From positions 2,281,614 to 2,345,613 of the forward strand of contig NC_092249.1 in NCBI RefSeq assembly GCF_036320965.1: a stretch of 64,000 nucleotides of DNA, given 5' to 3'. A model generated the notes under the pieces. That model saw only the letters and a list, made by a program, of their open reading frames with translations. It was not told where the DNA came from and searched no databases. The position numbers were made by a program, and so were the translations under genes. Positions 45,785 to 55,583 of the stretch are shown here, in pieces (positions within the stretch are counted from its first letter, which is position 1; the number at the start of each line of letters is the position of its first letter). Source of the stretch: Panulirus ornatus. Its lineage: Eukaryota > Arthropoda > Malacostraca > Decapoda > Palinuridae.

Positions 45785-45818
45785 TAATAATAATAATAAT
45801 GATAATACTGATAATGAC

Positions 45819-45862
<44 letters not shown>

Positions 45863-45887
45863 TAATAATAATAATTAGTGACAATGA

Positions 45888-45964
<77 letters not shown>

Positions 45965-45973
45965 AATATTGAC

Positions 45974-46014
<41 letters not shown>
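45660..46014. repeat. Long imperfect (AAT)n tract
   Basis: About 355 bp of AAT with scattered C and G substitutions. The polyisoleucine and polyleucine frames are artefacts. Confidence 0.98.
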
Positions 46015-46015
<1 letters not shown>

Positions 46016-46039
46016 CACAGCACAGTGTAAAGTTTTCCT

Positions 46040-46490
46040 TGTCCCAGATACAATGGGTTGGATCCTTGGCAAGCCTAGGTAAGGGTAAGCGGGCCATTTG
46101 GTGACAAGGGTAGGTAAGGTAGGTTACCGACACATATAATACTAGGTTTTGGCAGTCCAATTTGGGCCATATTGGAAGGCGAGGCGAGGCAATACTAGAC
46201 TTTGTGGATTCTGGCAAGATATGGAAGGGAGGAGTTAAGGATTTTGGTAACACAAGAGAGGTTTACCATTACGGCAACACAAGGTTGAAGTTTAGGGTCG
46301 TTTTTAGAGGCGAGACAAGGAAGGAGTTTTAGGATTTGGGGTAATACAAGGAAGACGTTTAGGTTATTGGCAACACAAAGGAGAACTACTTTTGAAGATT
46401 TTAGCAACACAAGAAAGAAGCTTAAGATCATGGCAACACAAAGAGGAAGTGTAGGATACTGGCAACACACAGAGAGGTGTTCAGCATCTA
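46040..46490 (+). repeat. Degenerate tandem repeat built on TTTAGGATxxTGGCAACACAA
   Basis: GGCAACACAA(G/A)(G/A) or a variant occurs near 46245, 46275, 46333, 46370, 46405, 46432 and 46460 with spacing about 30-45 bp. The left part (46,040-46,200) has more diverged TTGGCAAG and GGTAAG phrases. Confidence 0.7.
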
Positions 46491-46705
46491 AGCAACACCT
46501 CTTCCCCGTATTGCACAGAAACGTAATCACACACACACACCACATGCAAGCAAATATAAAAATCCGACCAATGTTTATGATCCATAAATATCTTCCATAT
46601 CAAGCAATAATGGAATGTATATATGAGAGAATATATATATATGACAACGCTTCATGACAGTACAGAAGTCAAGCAGACACGGAAACTATGAATACTGACA
46701 GATCC

Positions 46706-46708
<3 letters not shown>

Positions 46709-46771
<63 letters not shown>
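46709..46771. repeat. (GA)n microsatellite
   Basis: Pure GA tract; inverted partner of the CT tract at 46867. Confidence 0.98.
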
Positions 46772-46773
<2 letters not shown>

Positions 46774-46864
46774 CTCCTCTCTTCCTTTACTCTCCCTGGC
46801 CAAACCCTCTGTCAAGTCCCATATACTGCATCCTTAAGGTCTAATAACCCTTACTGACCCTCCA

Positions 46865-46866
<2 letters not shown>

Positions 46867-46935
<69 letters not shown>
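46867..46935. repeat. (CT)n microsatellite
   Basis: Pure CT tract. Confidence 0.98.
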
Positions 46936-46937
<2 letters not shown>

Positions 46938-47471
46938 ACCTAACGACCATCATCCCAAAACCATTACCCACCTCCTCCCTGAACCTACATCAGACTAGCT
47001 CTTAAAGCTCGAACCCTACTTCTACATGAACAATAGACAGGCCATCGGCAAAGAAAATCACCCGTCGACATCATGGCAAATATACAGTATGCGTTATGTT
47101 GCCTATGAGGCGACCACCAGAATCAGGGAGTATGAGGCATGTGGCGCATATCTCTTGGGCCCTACACTGTCCCTCGAGAAGGGACCCTGAAACCCCTCTC
47201 TACCATCCCTAAATGCCAAGCTATCCTAAGGCACAAACACTTTATATCAATCCACATTATAATTAAGTCTTATACTAGCCATAATATCCCCCATAGTTAG
47301 TGTATGTCATTGGGCACAGCTTCAATTCACGTCATAGACAGCTGTAATGACCCCCAAGGCAGATCTGTGACAGCTGTCATGACCCCACTACTTTACTTTC
47401 GTCTGACACAAACCACAACCCAACACTTACCACAACGCAAATGTATTACAACCTTCTACTTCATCCAGAGT

Positions 47472-47473
<2 letters not shown>
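46936..47473. other. Unique spacer
   Basis: No gene recognised. Confidence 0.5.

Positions 47474-47535
<62 letters not shown>
47474..47535. repeat. (CT)n microsatellite
   Basis: Pure CT tract. Confidence 0.98.
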
Positions 47536-47539
<4 letters not shown>

Positions 47540-48874
47540 TCTCTCAGCTTCACATACCAACTACCCTACACACCAATCCTACCTTCGTGTGTTGCACACA
47601 CCTCTGCCGCTCCCCAAGCTTCGTATTCATCTCTTTGCACTTCCACAACCTCTCACCAAACCTGACCATATTTGTTCACCTAGCCACAGAGCCGATCAGT
47701 GAATAACCAGCACTCGTATTCTCGGTATACATCGGCAGAACTTCCGTCGAGGTTCACCTTTTCCGCGAAAATTCATCCAGCAGATGCCTTTCCTCCAGTG
47801 ACTGGCGTAATAACCTTCCAGTCCATCTGGTCAAATACAAAAACCCATAGAGCAAATCTCTCACTAGTGCCGACATACAGACTACATCAAACAGTCCACG
47901 GAGGGAACTAATTGCTGCTGCCTGTGGATCACAAGCGAAACAAGCGACAAAACACTCTCGGTTCACAAACTTTTCAGCATTAATTATTAATGAATCGACG
48001 TCAGTCCGAGCATTTATTACCTTCCCCTTTCGTATAACGCATGATGAACACATATCAAATCCAGAGAACGAATCATTACAGATATCAAATCGAGAGAACC
48101 AATTATATTTTTTCCTCATACATTTTTTTCCCCCCACTTACAAACAGAAGTTATCACACACAAGTGTATAGTGTGATCGACAAACTACTAACAATACAGT
48201 ATGGAAACAGTCCAACAATGCAGTTAACACACACACACACAAGTGCATTCTCGTGCAATAACTCAACACTGAAAGGCTACAATACAGTTAAAATATAAAA
48301 TAACGATGCGATATATCTTACAACAATGAAAACAAAAACACAACACCAGTATAACCCTAGTGATATATTTCATAAGCCGACGGGGGTTATAACTCAACAT
48401 TACGACGAAACAATTCGCCCTGAAATAACTGTAATGGATGGGACTAAAGTCCTTAAGGCAGAAGATACAAAATCCAACTACTGTAACGAGGCTGTAAGAA
48501 AAGAGATGTAGGGTAGCGTAAAACACTAGGCTATAGACATTTACAAATGATTTAAAAACTAGCTTTGAAACTACCCTTTTTACTGTTACGATTCATAGAC
48601 TACAAACCCTCTTTCTTTTTCAGGAAATATGTAATAAAAAGGCTACAATCAACTGACCACAGACGGTGACAAGGGGTCAAGAAGAGTGCGTTATAATAAT
48701 GCAGGAGATATAAACGTACATCTTCAGTACTGCCTCAGTCATCCACCACCAGTGTCAACATGTGTAAGTCAAGCCACACATTCCGGACAATCTCAAACTG
48801 TCCTTAGAATGTTTACAAGAAATAATGGCTCAATAAAAGCTTCTATTTCAACTCATACATTCAGAATATAACAG

Positions 48875-48876
<2 letters not shown>
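47536..48876. other. About 1.3 kb without recognised gene
   Basis: A 24-bp duplication AGATATCAAATC(G/C)AGAGAAC lies near 48052-48101. The 127-codon minus-strand frame at 47754-48137 has no recognisable domain. Confidence 0.5.

Positions 48877-48935
<59 letters not shown>
48877..48935. repeat. (TG)n microsatellite
   Basis: Pure TG tract on the left of the dispersed unit. Confidence 0.98.
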
Positions 48936-48937
<2 letters not shown>

Positions 48938-49026
48938 ACTATTTTCATGTTATGGGGAGAGAGTTTTGCACTCCTGTTGCTCCGTCCCTGAATCTTGTAT
49001 ATATGTACTAATGTCTTTACTTGTGT
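48936..49026 (+). repeat. Dispersed ~95-bp unit between (TG)n and (AC)n, second copy
   Basis: TTCATGTTATGGGGAGAGAG, TTTTGCACTCCTGTTGC, TATATATGTACTAATGTCTTTAC; colinear with 11,823-11,921. Confidence 0.8.
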
Positions 49027-49049
49027 ACACACACACACACACACACACT
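49027..49049. repeat. (CA)n microsatellite
   Basis: Short CA tract on the right of the unit. Confidence 0.96.
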
Positions 49050-49110
49050 ACAAAATATCGTGTCAAGTCCCACCAGAGAAAGGAAATTAAAAAAGCTTGG
49101 GCGTTAATGG

Positions 49111-49113
<3 letters not shown>

Positions 49114-49188
<75 letters not shown>
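49114..49188. repeat. (CT)n microsatellite
   Basis: Pure CT tract; the last long CT/GA tract of the window. Confidence 0.98.
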
Positions 49189-51046
49189 GCCACGCTAGGA
49201 ACGCAAGGTTAATATGAAGGCCAAGAGTGAACAAGGGAGAGGAAATGGGAGTGGGGGGGATGGTTTACATTCCACAAGACACTGGGAGTGAGCCACCATT
49301 AACGGGAGGGAGAGATAAAATCAAAATAAAACCACCACCATTGCAATCCACCCCACCCCCCCATTAGTGACCCCCCCCCATGCCCAAGTACCCACGCCTA
49401 TAAAAGCGAAATAATCACTCTACCAATATACGTACACCTGCAAGGTGAGAATACTTGAGAAACACACAAGACATTAAAAATAAGTCATAAGAAATCGTTG
49501 AAAAAATATAATAAAAACAGCGTAATCTCGGCCAATCATCACACCCACTATTACACCCTCACACACTGACATGAGGTAAACACCAGCTTCAACATGAGGT
49601 CAACACAAGCAACACCCCATGCTTAATTACCATACGCTAATAAACTAACGTCTATATTGCAAAAAAAAATGTCTGCTAGTTACATAGGCGGACAAGATGC
49701 TCAGAGAAGAGCAACTATATGCGTAAAACACAGGAATAGTACGCAGTGGAACGGAATAAAAGCAGAAAATATAATGTAACATACAGGTCAAGTACTATAA
49801 ATAGAATATCCAAGATAATCTTAGATAAAGGAAATTATTAGGAAATGAAAACTGAGACGGGAATGGCAGACTAATAACGTAATTACCACAAATGAATTTT
49901 CATAAAATATAAAGCGTTATCACAAGCACCACATGAATAATATATTTATTGGCAACATTTTACAGACGAACAATTATCGCTGCCTAATTCGATTAATGCA
50001 TGGACTCTTTCACAATCAACTAGACCAAAGTCGACCTAAAATTCATTTACATATAATTCACACCAACAAAAAAAAAATAGTTACCGACAAACACAATAAC
50101 TGAAAAGTGGAATAAATCACCTCCTTCCAATGGAAATATACAAAACCGATACTGTTTCTACAAGAAGCTAAGCGAATACTTCGTCAAATAATGATAATCA
50201 ATTAAAATTTTATAAAAGTTATCATTTCCTTCAATGAAGAACCTCTTCACAAATTAACAGGTTTTGTTTTACCTTGTTTTAAACGAAATACCTAATGTGT
50301 ATACTATGGCTGTAAATGGTGTATATAATAGGTGGCAATAACATATAGGATGGTAACTGACCTGAGAGCAATGTACAAAGGTGAACAATATCTCTAGTCC
50401 TCGGGGAAACTAAATCAATTGGGAAAGGCAAGAAATCCTACTGCGTGCTTTTTCAGCGTCAGACGTTGCCAATTCGTGAACAGTGAACTAAAACAGCTCC
50501 TTGGTAGAAAATATGCCTTATGTTCCTCACTATGACTGGCATGAATTAAGCTAGCTGTCATCTTCAACAGTTCCTCCTACTGCTGTATATACCCGTATCA
50601 CAAACTAAAAACTGAATGATGTATATCGTACGAATTAATCAGAAACCAGTAATACACACTGATGTGGTTCAAAACTACGATTCAATCATCTACATTATGA
50701 AATGTATCACTTTGAAATATAACATTCGAGACATTATGGACGAACGAACTCAACGTGGGATTTCAGTTATTTTCAGCACCGTAGTAAAAAAATAAATCCT
50801 TTCGTATCCATAATTCTATTATGAATGATATTAACCATCTCAGCCAACGGTTCAATACGAGCCCGTAAGCAATGAAGCAATATAAAGCTGTGTAAGGGTT
50901 GAAATCAAACTGAACGTCAGACAGAATACCCTATACCTACACTTCATTTATCATTGAAGAACTAATCCATCAGTTGATTTCAAGTTAGCTAAACCTGAGC
51001 TCTTAATACCACGAAACTATTTTGACTTTTCTCTTTACAATCACAG
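49189..51046. other. AT-rich unique sequence
   Basis: About 1.9 kb with short frames only. No gene, repeat array or RNA recognised. Confidence 0.55.
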
Positions 51047-51450
51047 GCTACGCAGCACAGGCCGAGGCGCAACCAGCTCGACAAACAAATATGGGAAAAT
51101 GTTATTTACGGCAAACGATAACTTTATTGACATAACCCCGCCGGAGCGTAACACAATGGACACTCCACCACCACAATGCCCTAACCCCTACGTACGTTAA
51201 CAGACAATGGCGACTGGGTAACCCAGTGAGGTGCTATCCACATGGCGACCCATGCGAGACCTGCCACGCTCTGATGCAAGGCCACCCGACGCCCACACCC
51301 ACACCTGAGACACGTTCCCAAACGGCCAAACTTCCCGACCTGCGCATTATAAACATCTCCATGGCCGCCCGCCCAAAGCCGCGCCCTCAACGCGTGCTGC
51401 CACGCCCGAACACTTGCAAGCGTCGCGCACACACACGCCATGCTTGATCT
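51047..51450. other. GC/CpG-rich island, possible exon or regulatory region
   Basis: It stands out from AT-rich surroundings, with many CpG (CGCCCGCCC, GCGCCCTCAACGCGTG). Its left edge coincides with an acceptor-like CTTTTCTCTTTACAATCACAG|GCTACG; the plus-strand frame after it reads ATQHRPRRNQLDKQIWENVI and stops after 24 codons. No homology recognised; could be UTR, promoter, exon or an old insertion. Confidence 0.3.
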
Positions 51451-52002
51451 ACAACGTTGTTACCCACACTAAAACATGCCTTGCATAACTACAACCTCGC
51501 CATACATAGCCTGCAAAAGTATACCCAACCTATAAAGGCACACCTTGCACAACTGCACAAGCACAATACATGCCTTCAACAATCATGGGGATACATATCT
51601 TGAAACCTCTTAACTATAACATAAAGCTCTGAAACAATTACATCGACACTATACATCCTTTGCACAGGTCCAACCTCGCGATGCATGCCCTCCAAAACAA
51701 TATCCACGGCGAATAAATTCTCCTACATTAACACCGGGAAAAGGCGCTGAAATACAGGCCAGTCTCCTTGACTAATATGGTCTCTCAGACAATGAAAAAC
51801 ATAATTAAGAGGGCAAACGAATGACTTCCTCCACAGGAGGAACTGCCTAAGAAGCAAAATACATTTCCAGAAACCTCGTAGGTAGCTGAGACAGCGGGGG
51901 CAAATGAATTACTTTATCAAGGCTGGATGTGGAAACGGAGCTGTGGTTTCGGTGCATTACACATGACAGCTAGAGATGAGTGTGAACGAATGTGGCCTTT
52001 GT
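51451..52002. other. Unique spacer
   Basis: Phrases CATGCC(T/C)T and GCACAA recur loosely at 51,470-51,690, perhaps an old tandem patch. No gene. Confidence 0.5.
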
Positions 52003-52300
52003 TGTCTTTTCCTGGCGCTACCTCGCGCACGTGTGGGGGAAGGGGGGGGGGGGTGCCATTTCATGTGTGGCGGGGTGGCAACGAGAATGGTTGAGAGCAG
52101 CAAGTATAAATACGTACATATGTATTTGTCTGTGTATGTATATGTATGTATACATCGAAATGTATAGATATGTATATGTGCGTGTGGGCGTGTATGTATG
52201 TACATGTGTATGTAGGAGAGTTGGGCCATTCTTTCGTCTGTTTCCTTGCGCTACCTCGCTAACGCGGGAGACAGCGACAAAGTATAATCAATATATATGT
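52003..52300 (+). mobile_element. Dispersed CGCTACCTCGCTAACGCGGG element, near-full copy
   Basis: Head TTTTCCTGGCGCTACCTCGC, GCACGTGTGGGGGAAGG, TGCCATTTCATGTGTGGCGG; variable GTATGTATATG core; tail GGCCATTCTTTCGTCTGTTT, CCTTGCGCTACCTCGCTAAC, GCGGGAGACAGCGACAAAGT. The phrase GCGCTACCTCGC occurs near both ends (52,016 and 52,248), like terminal direct repeats. Counterparts at 38,070-38,330 (reverse) and 35,220-35,390. Confidence 0.85.
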
Positions 52301-52321
52301 ATATATGCTCCAGCTTAGCCT

Positions 52322-52400
52322 AGTTTTAAGTCTATTAATCACTCCCAGAGGAGGGAAGAACAGCTGGGGTGACTGTGGGCCGGTTGCCACGCCGAGAATT
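52322..52400 (-). mobile_element. tRNA-derived SINE-like element, diverged copy 3
   Basis: On the minus strand CCGGCCCACAGTCACCCCAG, CTGTTCTTCC and TAAAACTAGGCTAAGCTGG match the body of copies at 21,256 and 25,202. The B-box region is lost. Confidence 0.65.
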
Positions 52401-52466
52401 AACATTCATTAACACTAACCATGATAATGCAAAAAGCCAGTTAAAGACACACAAAGATAAGAATTA

Positions 52467-52511
52467 GAAAAGGTCCAGAGAAGGGCAACACAAAGTGAAC
52501 AATTAATGCTC
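52467..52511 (+). pseudogene. Possible trace of a non-LTR reverse transcriptase
   Basis: The plus strand reads ELEKVQRRATQ; LEKVQRRAT is a phrase typical of the C-terminal part of CR1/Jockey-type reverse transcriptases. The frame stops soon afterwards and nothing else is recognisable, so this may be chance. Confidence 0.3.
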
Positions 52512-53244
52512 TGATTACACCATTTCATATCTCTCAGTCATCATCACAGTAAACCTTGCTTTAAAAAAGCCTACTTTACCATGCCCCTGCATGAAGCGCA
52601 ACCTCGAAGCAACAGGAGCCCTCTCTATCTGCATTAACACAATGCTGCTTTCACTGTCTAACATATTCCAACCAACCTACAGAGCTGCTGCATTATGCAA
52701 TCTATGGCCATCAAACACTTCATGCTGTGATTATTAACAAGTGGATATACCAATTCTCATTCAGAACCGACAGGAACCTTCCTTCAAATTGATTATGATC
52801 ATGAAATTACAAGGTTTTTTTTAGTCAAAATGCCTTTTATAATGATATTAAAGCATTATAGCATTAGATTCTTACATTACTCCAGCCACTGATGGTCACA
52901 TTTAACAGTAAATTTTCATATTCTTAATATGACATAAAAGTGACATCAATCTAAACTGAACTCTTATGGTACTTTATACAACGGTCAAAACATAACAAAC
53001 ACATATCACATAATGAAACTGAAAAAATGTACTTTGAAAGGTTTGACAACCTGTTCACTCCACCCCATCCCAAACCGTCATCACCGAGTTCAATCCTTTA
53101 TCACCAACATTCTTCGTAAGAATAATCAAATATCATCCGATTTTAACAATGATATGCCAACACTTACTAAATCATGATAAACTGTGGTATATTGATGGTA
53201 AGTTATTTTGATTATTTTATGTGAGAAATGCCAAGCAGGTTGGG
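52512..53244. other. AT-rich unique sequence
   Basis: No gene recognised. Confidence 0.5.
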
Positions 53245-53838
53245 GGAATTTTTGGTCTGGAACATAACCCCCACTTATAACATGGGTTTCAATTACTCAA
53301 ACAATGACATTCCAATGACAGATTGCTGGGAACATAACCCTGTTGTACTCCAAGGACCCCTTCTACTTTTATGAGGGTCCTGTAATGCTCAAAAAATTGA
53401 CCACATCCACTGGACGGGATCATAGGTCATACAGTGTAGTGATGTGTGTGCATGTGTGTGTGGAGAGTGCAGGGTTTCTGACTAGTTAATGCTCCATGTC
53501 TTATACTGGTAGTTGCACTTGGGTATAATGGGTCTCAGGATATACTGAAACTGTGTTTGTAGTGTGGCAGGGATGGGCGATACCCAAAGTGCAGATAGGA
53601 AAGTGTTAATCATGTTACCAAACCGAACTGTATGGGTTACACTGCAAATGAAAAGCCACCTTTGGCAAGAGTGTATCATCAACGGGGAAAAAAAAGAGTA
53701 CAGTCTCGTCTCAACAAAATGGGGTAAAGTTTTATCAATGGGCTTCTCTCTTTAAAGAGTTTATCATTTCCCTGCAACTGATTGTAGTGCAGCCTTTAAG
53801 CTGCAGAAGCCCCATAAAAGGAGTCCTTGGACTGTACA
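53245..53838. mobile_element. Fold-back fragment with ~50-bp inverted ends
   Basis: TGTACTCCAAGGACCCCTTC, TTTTATGAGGGTCC (53342-53378) reappears inverted at about 53785-53838 (reading TGTACAGTCCAAGGACTCC, TTTTATGGGGC on the minus strand). GGAACATAACCC occurs at about 53259 and 53329 and resembles the G-rich ends of pogo/Tigger elements. The 400 bp between holds a 63-codon frame with no recognised domain. Confidence 0.55.
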
Positions 53839-54690
53839 AGGACCTCTCAATTTATCCAATAGTTACATTCTTGAAAATGGCCATTGAAATTAAGTAATGT
53901 AACTAATGGAGATTAGGGGGTTTCATTATCAATAAGAAAATACCAAACACTACACCAATGAAAAACTACAGTATACATGTATCAGGTAATATGAAGTCCT
54001 ATAACATACATACTGCACAACGAATATCAATAAAAACATAATATAATAAACACTGAATCCAAAAGCAGTCTTCTCTTCACAGGAAGTAAAACTTCATAAA
54101 GCCATTCTCTACCAAATAATCTGATGTCATCCACGTTAAAAATCTACGTAAGAGAATAAGTGTCCTCCTTGATAATGGTCTTGAGGGTTCCCATGAAATT
54201 TTCAGCAACAAGAGCACCAGCAAAGGCAGCCTTGCCACTCATCTTAATGTTTTGGCATTTGTAGTTTCCTAAAATTCACAAACCAATCAGGACTTGCTTG
54301 ACATGGCTTTGCTGCTTGTTCTTCTGCTCCCAATTCATATACTCTAAGCCTTTGCTTGTATAACAAGCAGGCTAATGAAAACATTTTCATGAGTCTAGTG
54401 TTCAATTCATAAGCTTGACATTTATTCTGTTCTCTCCAGAGCCACACTTCAGGAATACAAGGTTTAAGATGTATTGATTAATGTTCCACTCTTAGCAGTC
54501 CCTAGATCTCTATTCTATCATGAATAGTCCATGAAGTAGATTCAGTGAGTTCAAGAGCACACTTGATATATGCTGTTCATTCATCTCTCTCATAACATTT
54601 GAGCACTTCCATCTTAACCTTGGCATTGATGCCTTAGGCATCTCTGCACCACTACAACCAGAACTTAAAAGATGCTTTAGTGGCATGATG
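53838..54690 (-). pseudogene. Decayed, internally deleted Tigger/pogo DNA transposon
   Basis: Minus strand, ATG near 54686. Recognisable order: MPLKHLLSSGCSGAEMPKAS start; an N-terminal HTH trace (KVKMEVLKCYERDE, then LELTESTSWTIHD, separated by frame breaks and stops near 54508 and 54480); a CENP-B-type HTH (LWREQNKCQ ... GAEEQAAKPCQASPDWFVNF); KMSGKAAFAGALVAENFMGT in another frame at about 54160-54245; and FNVDDIRLFG at about 54111-54140, matching the FNVDETGLFW block around the first catalytic Asp. The rest of the DDE domain is missing. At 53840-53925 follows a terminal-repeat-like segment holding CCAATAGTTACATT / AATGTAACTAATGG, an imperfect inverted pair. It is non-functional; family from domain motifs, exact subfamily unknown. 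Confidence 0.8.
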
Positions 54691-55544
54691 CAAGGTGCAA
54701 AACACATAAAATATTCAGTATATGGCAACACTGTAACTAAAGACTGTATCCACACTAAATGTATGCATGCTTCTTGCACAGCACTGTTAATGCCACACCA
54801 GTGCACTGCCAGCCCAATGATGAACGCATTAATGCAAATAAGTCCATGTTCCTCGGAAAATGGCATCAGTCAAATCCACTAACTCAAGAGGAACCTATAT
54901 AATTATGAAATTCGCAGAAATCCCTCGATCATTCTCTTAGTCTCTTAGTCACTGACAGATGTGAGTCCAACCTACTACCTCTAAAAATCCTCAACAAAAC
55001 TCATGTTATTCATGATGTTCACCATCAATTCTTTACCTGTGTATGGAAGAGCAGTATGATGCAAAATCAAATTCAAGGGACAAAAAGAAGCAAAACCTGC
55101 AATATCCTCCCCATTTATGCCAGCTTCACATATTCCTCCCATTCATCTTGTTTATAATGCAATATCTTAAATATGTGCACGACATTCACCACAAACACTG
55201 ATCCTGTCCATGAAATGTGTGTCATGTGAAATCATGGCCAAGAGAAAGAAACAATATTTAGAAGTCTTTTTCTCCTACTGCAAAATGTCACATGTGTCAT
55301 CCACACCCCCAATGCCCCTTACTCAGCAGTGAACCAAGCCAACACAAATGCTATTCATAGCACTTCTGGTGTATTTCATCTCACCTTTGAAAGCCAATCT
55401 ATCATTACATAAAGGTATATTTTTTCAAATCTTTTTCATTACACATAAGCAGATAATGCTTAACGCATAAACTGTACCCATCACCATCTGACAATCCTTT
55501 AAGGATTGCTCCTATTGTCATAAACTTTCACTTTTCTTTTTTCT
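54691..55544. other. AT-rich sequence, perhaps including the transposon 5' leader
   Basis: No second terminal repeat of the Tigger remnant could be recognised. No gene. Confidence 0.45.
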
Positions 55545-55583
55545 TTTCTTTTAAACTATTTGCCATTTCCCGCGTTAGCGATC
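55545..55583 (-). mobile_element. 3' end of the short dispersed element (reverse)
   Basis: On the minus strand CGCTAACGCGGGAAATGGCA AATAGTTTAAAAGAAAAG, as at 16,318-16,345. Confidence 0.75.

Noticed and set aside
45646..46072. Polyisoleucine and polyleucine open frames
   Set aside because: Direct translations of the (AAT)n tract.
47754..48137. 127-codon minus-strand open frame
   Set aside because: Mixed composition but no domain and no splice signals or conserved motif I can point to.
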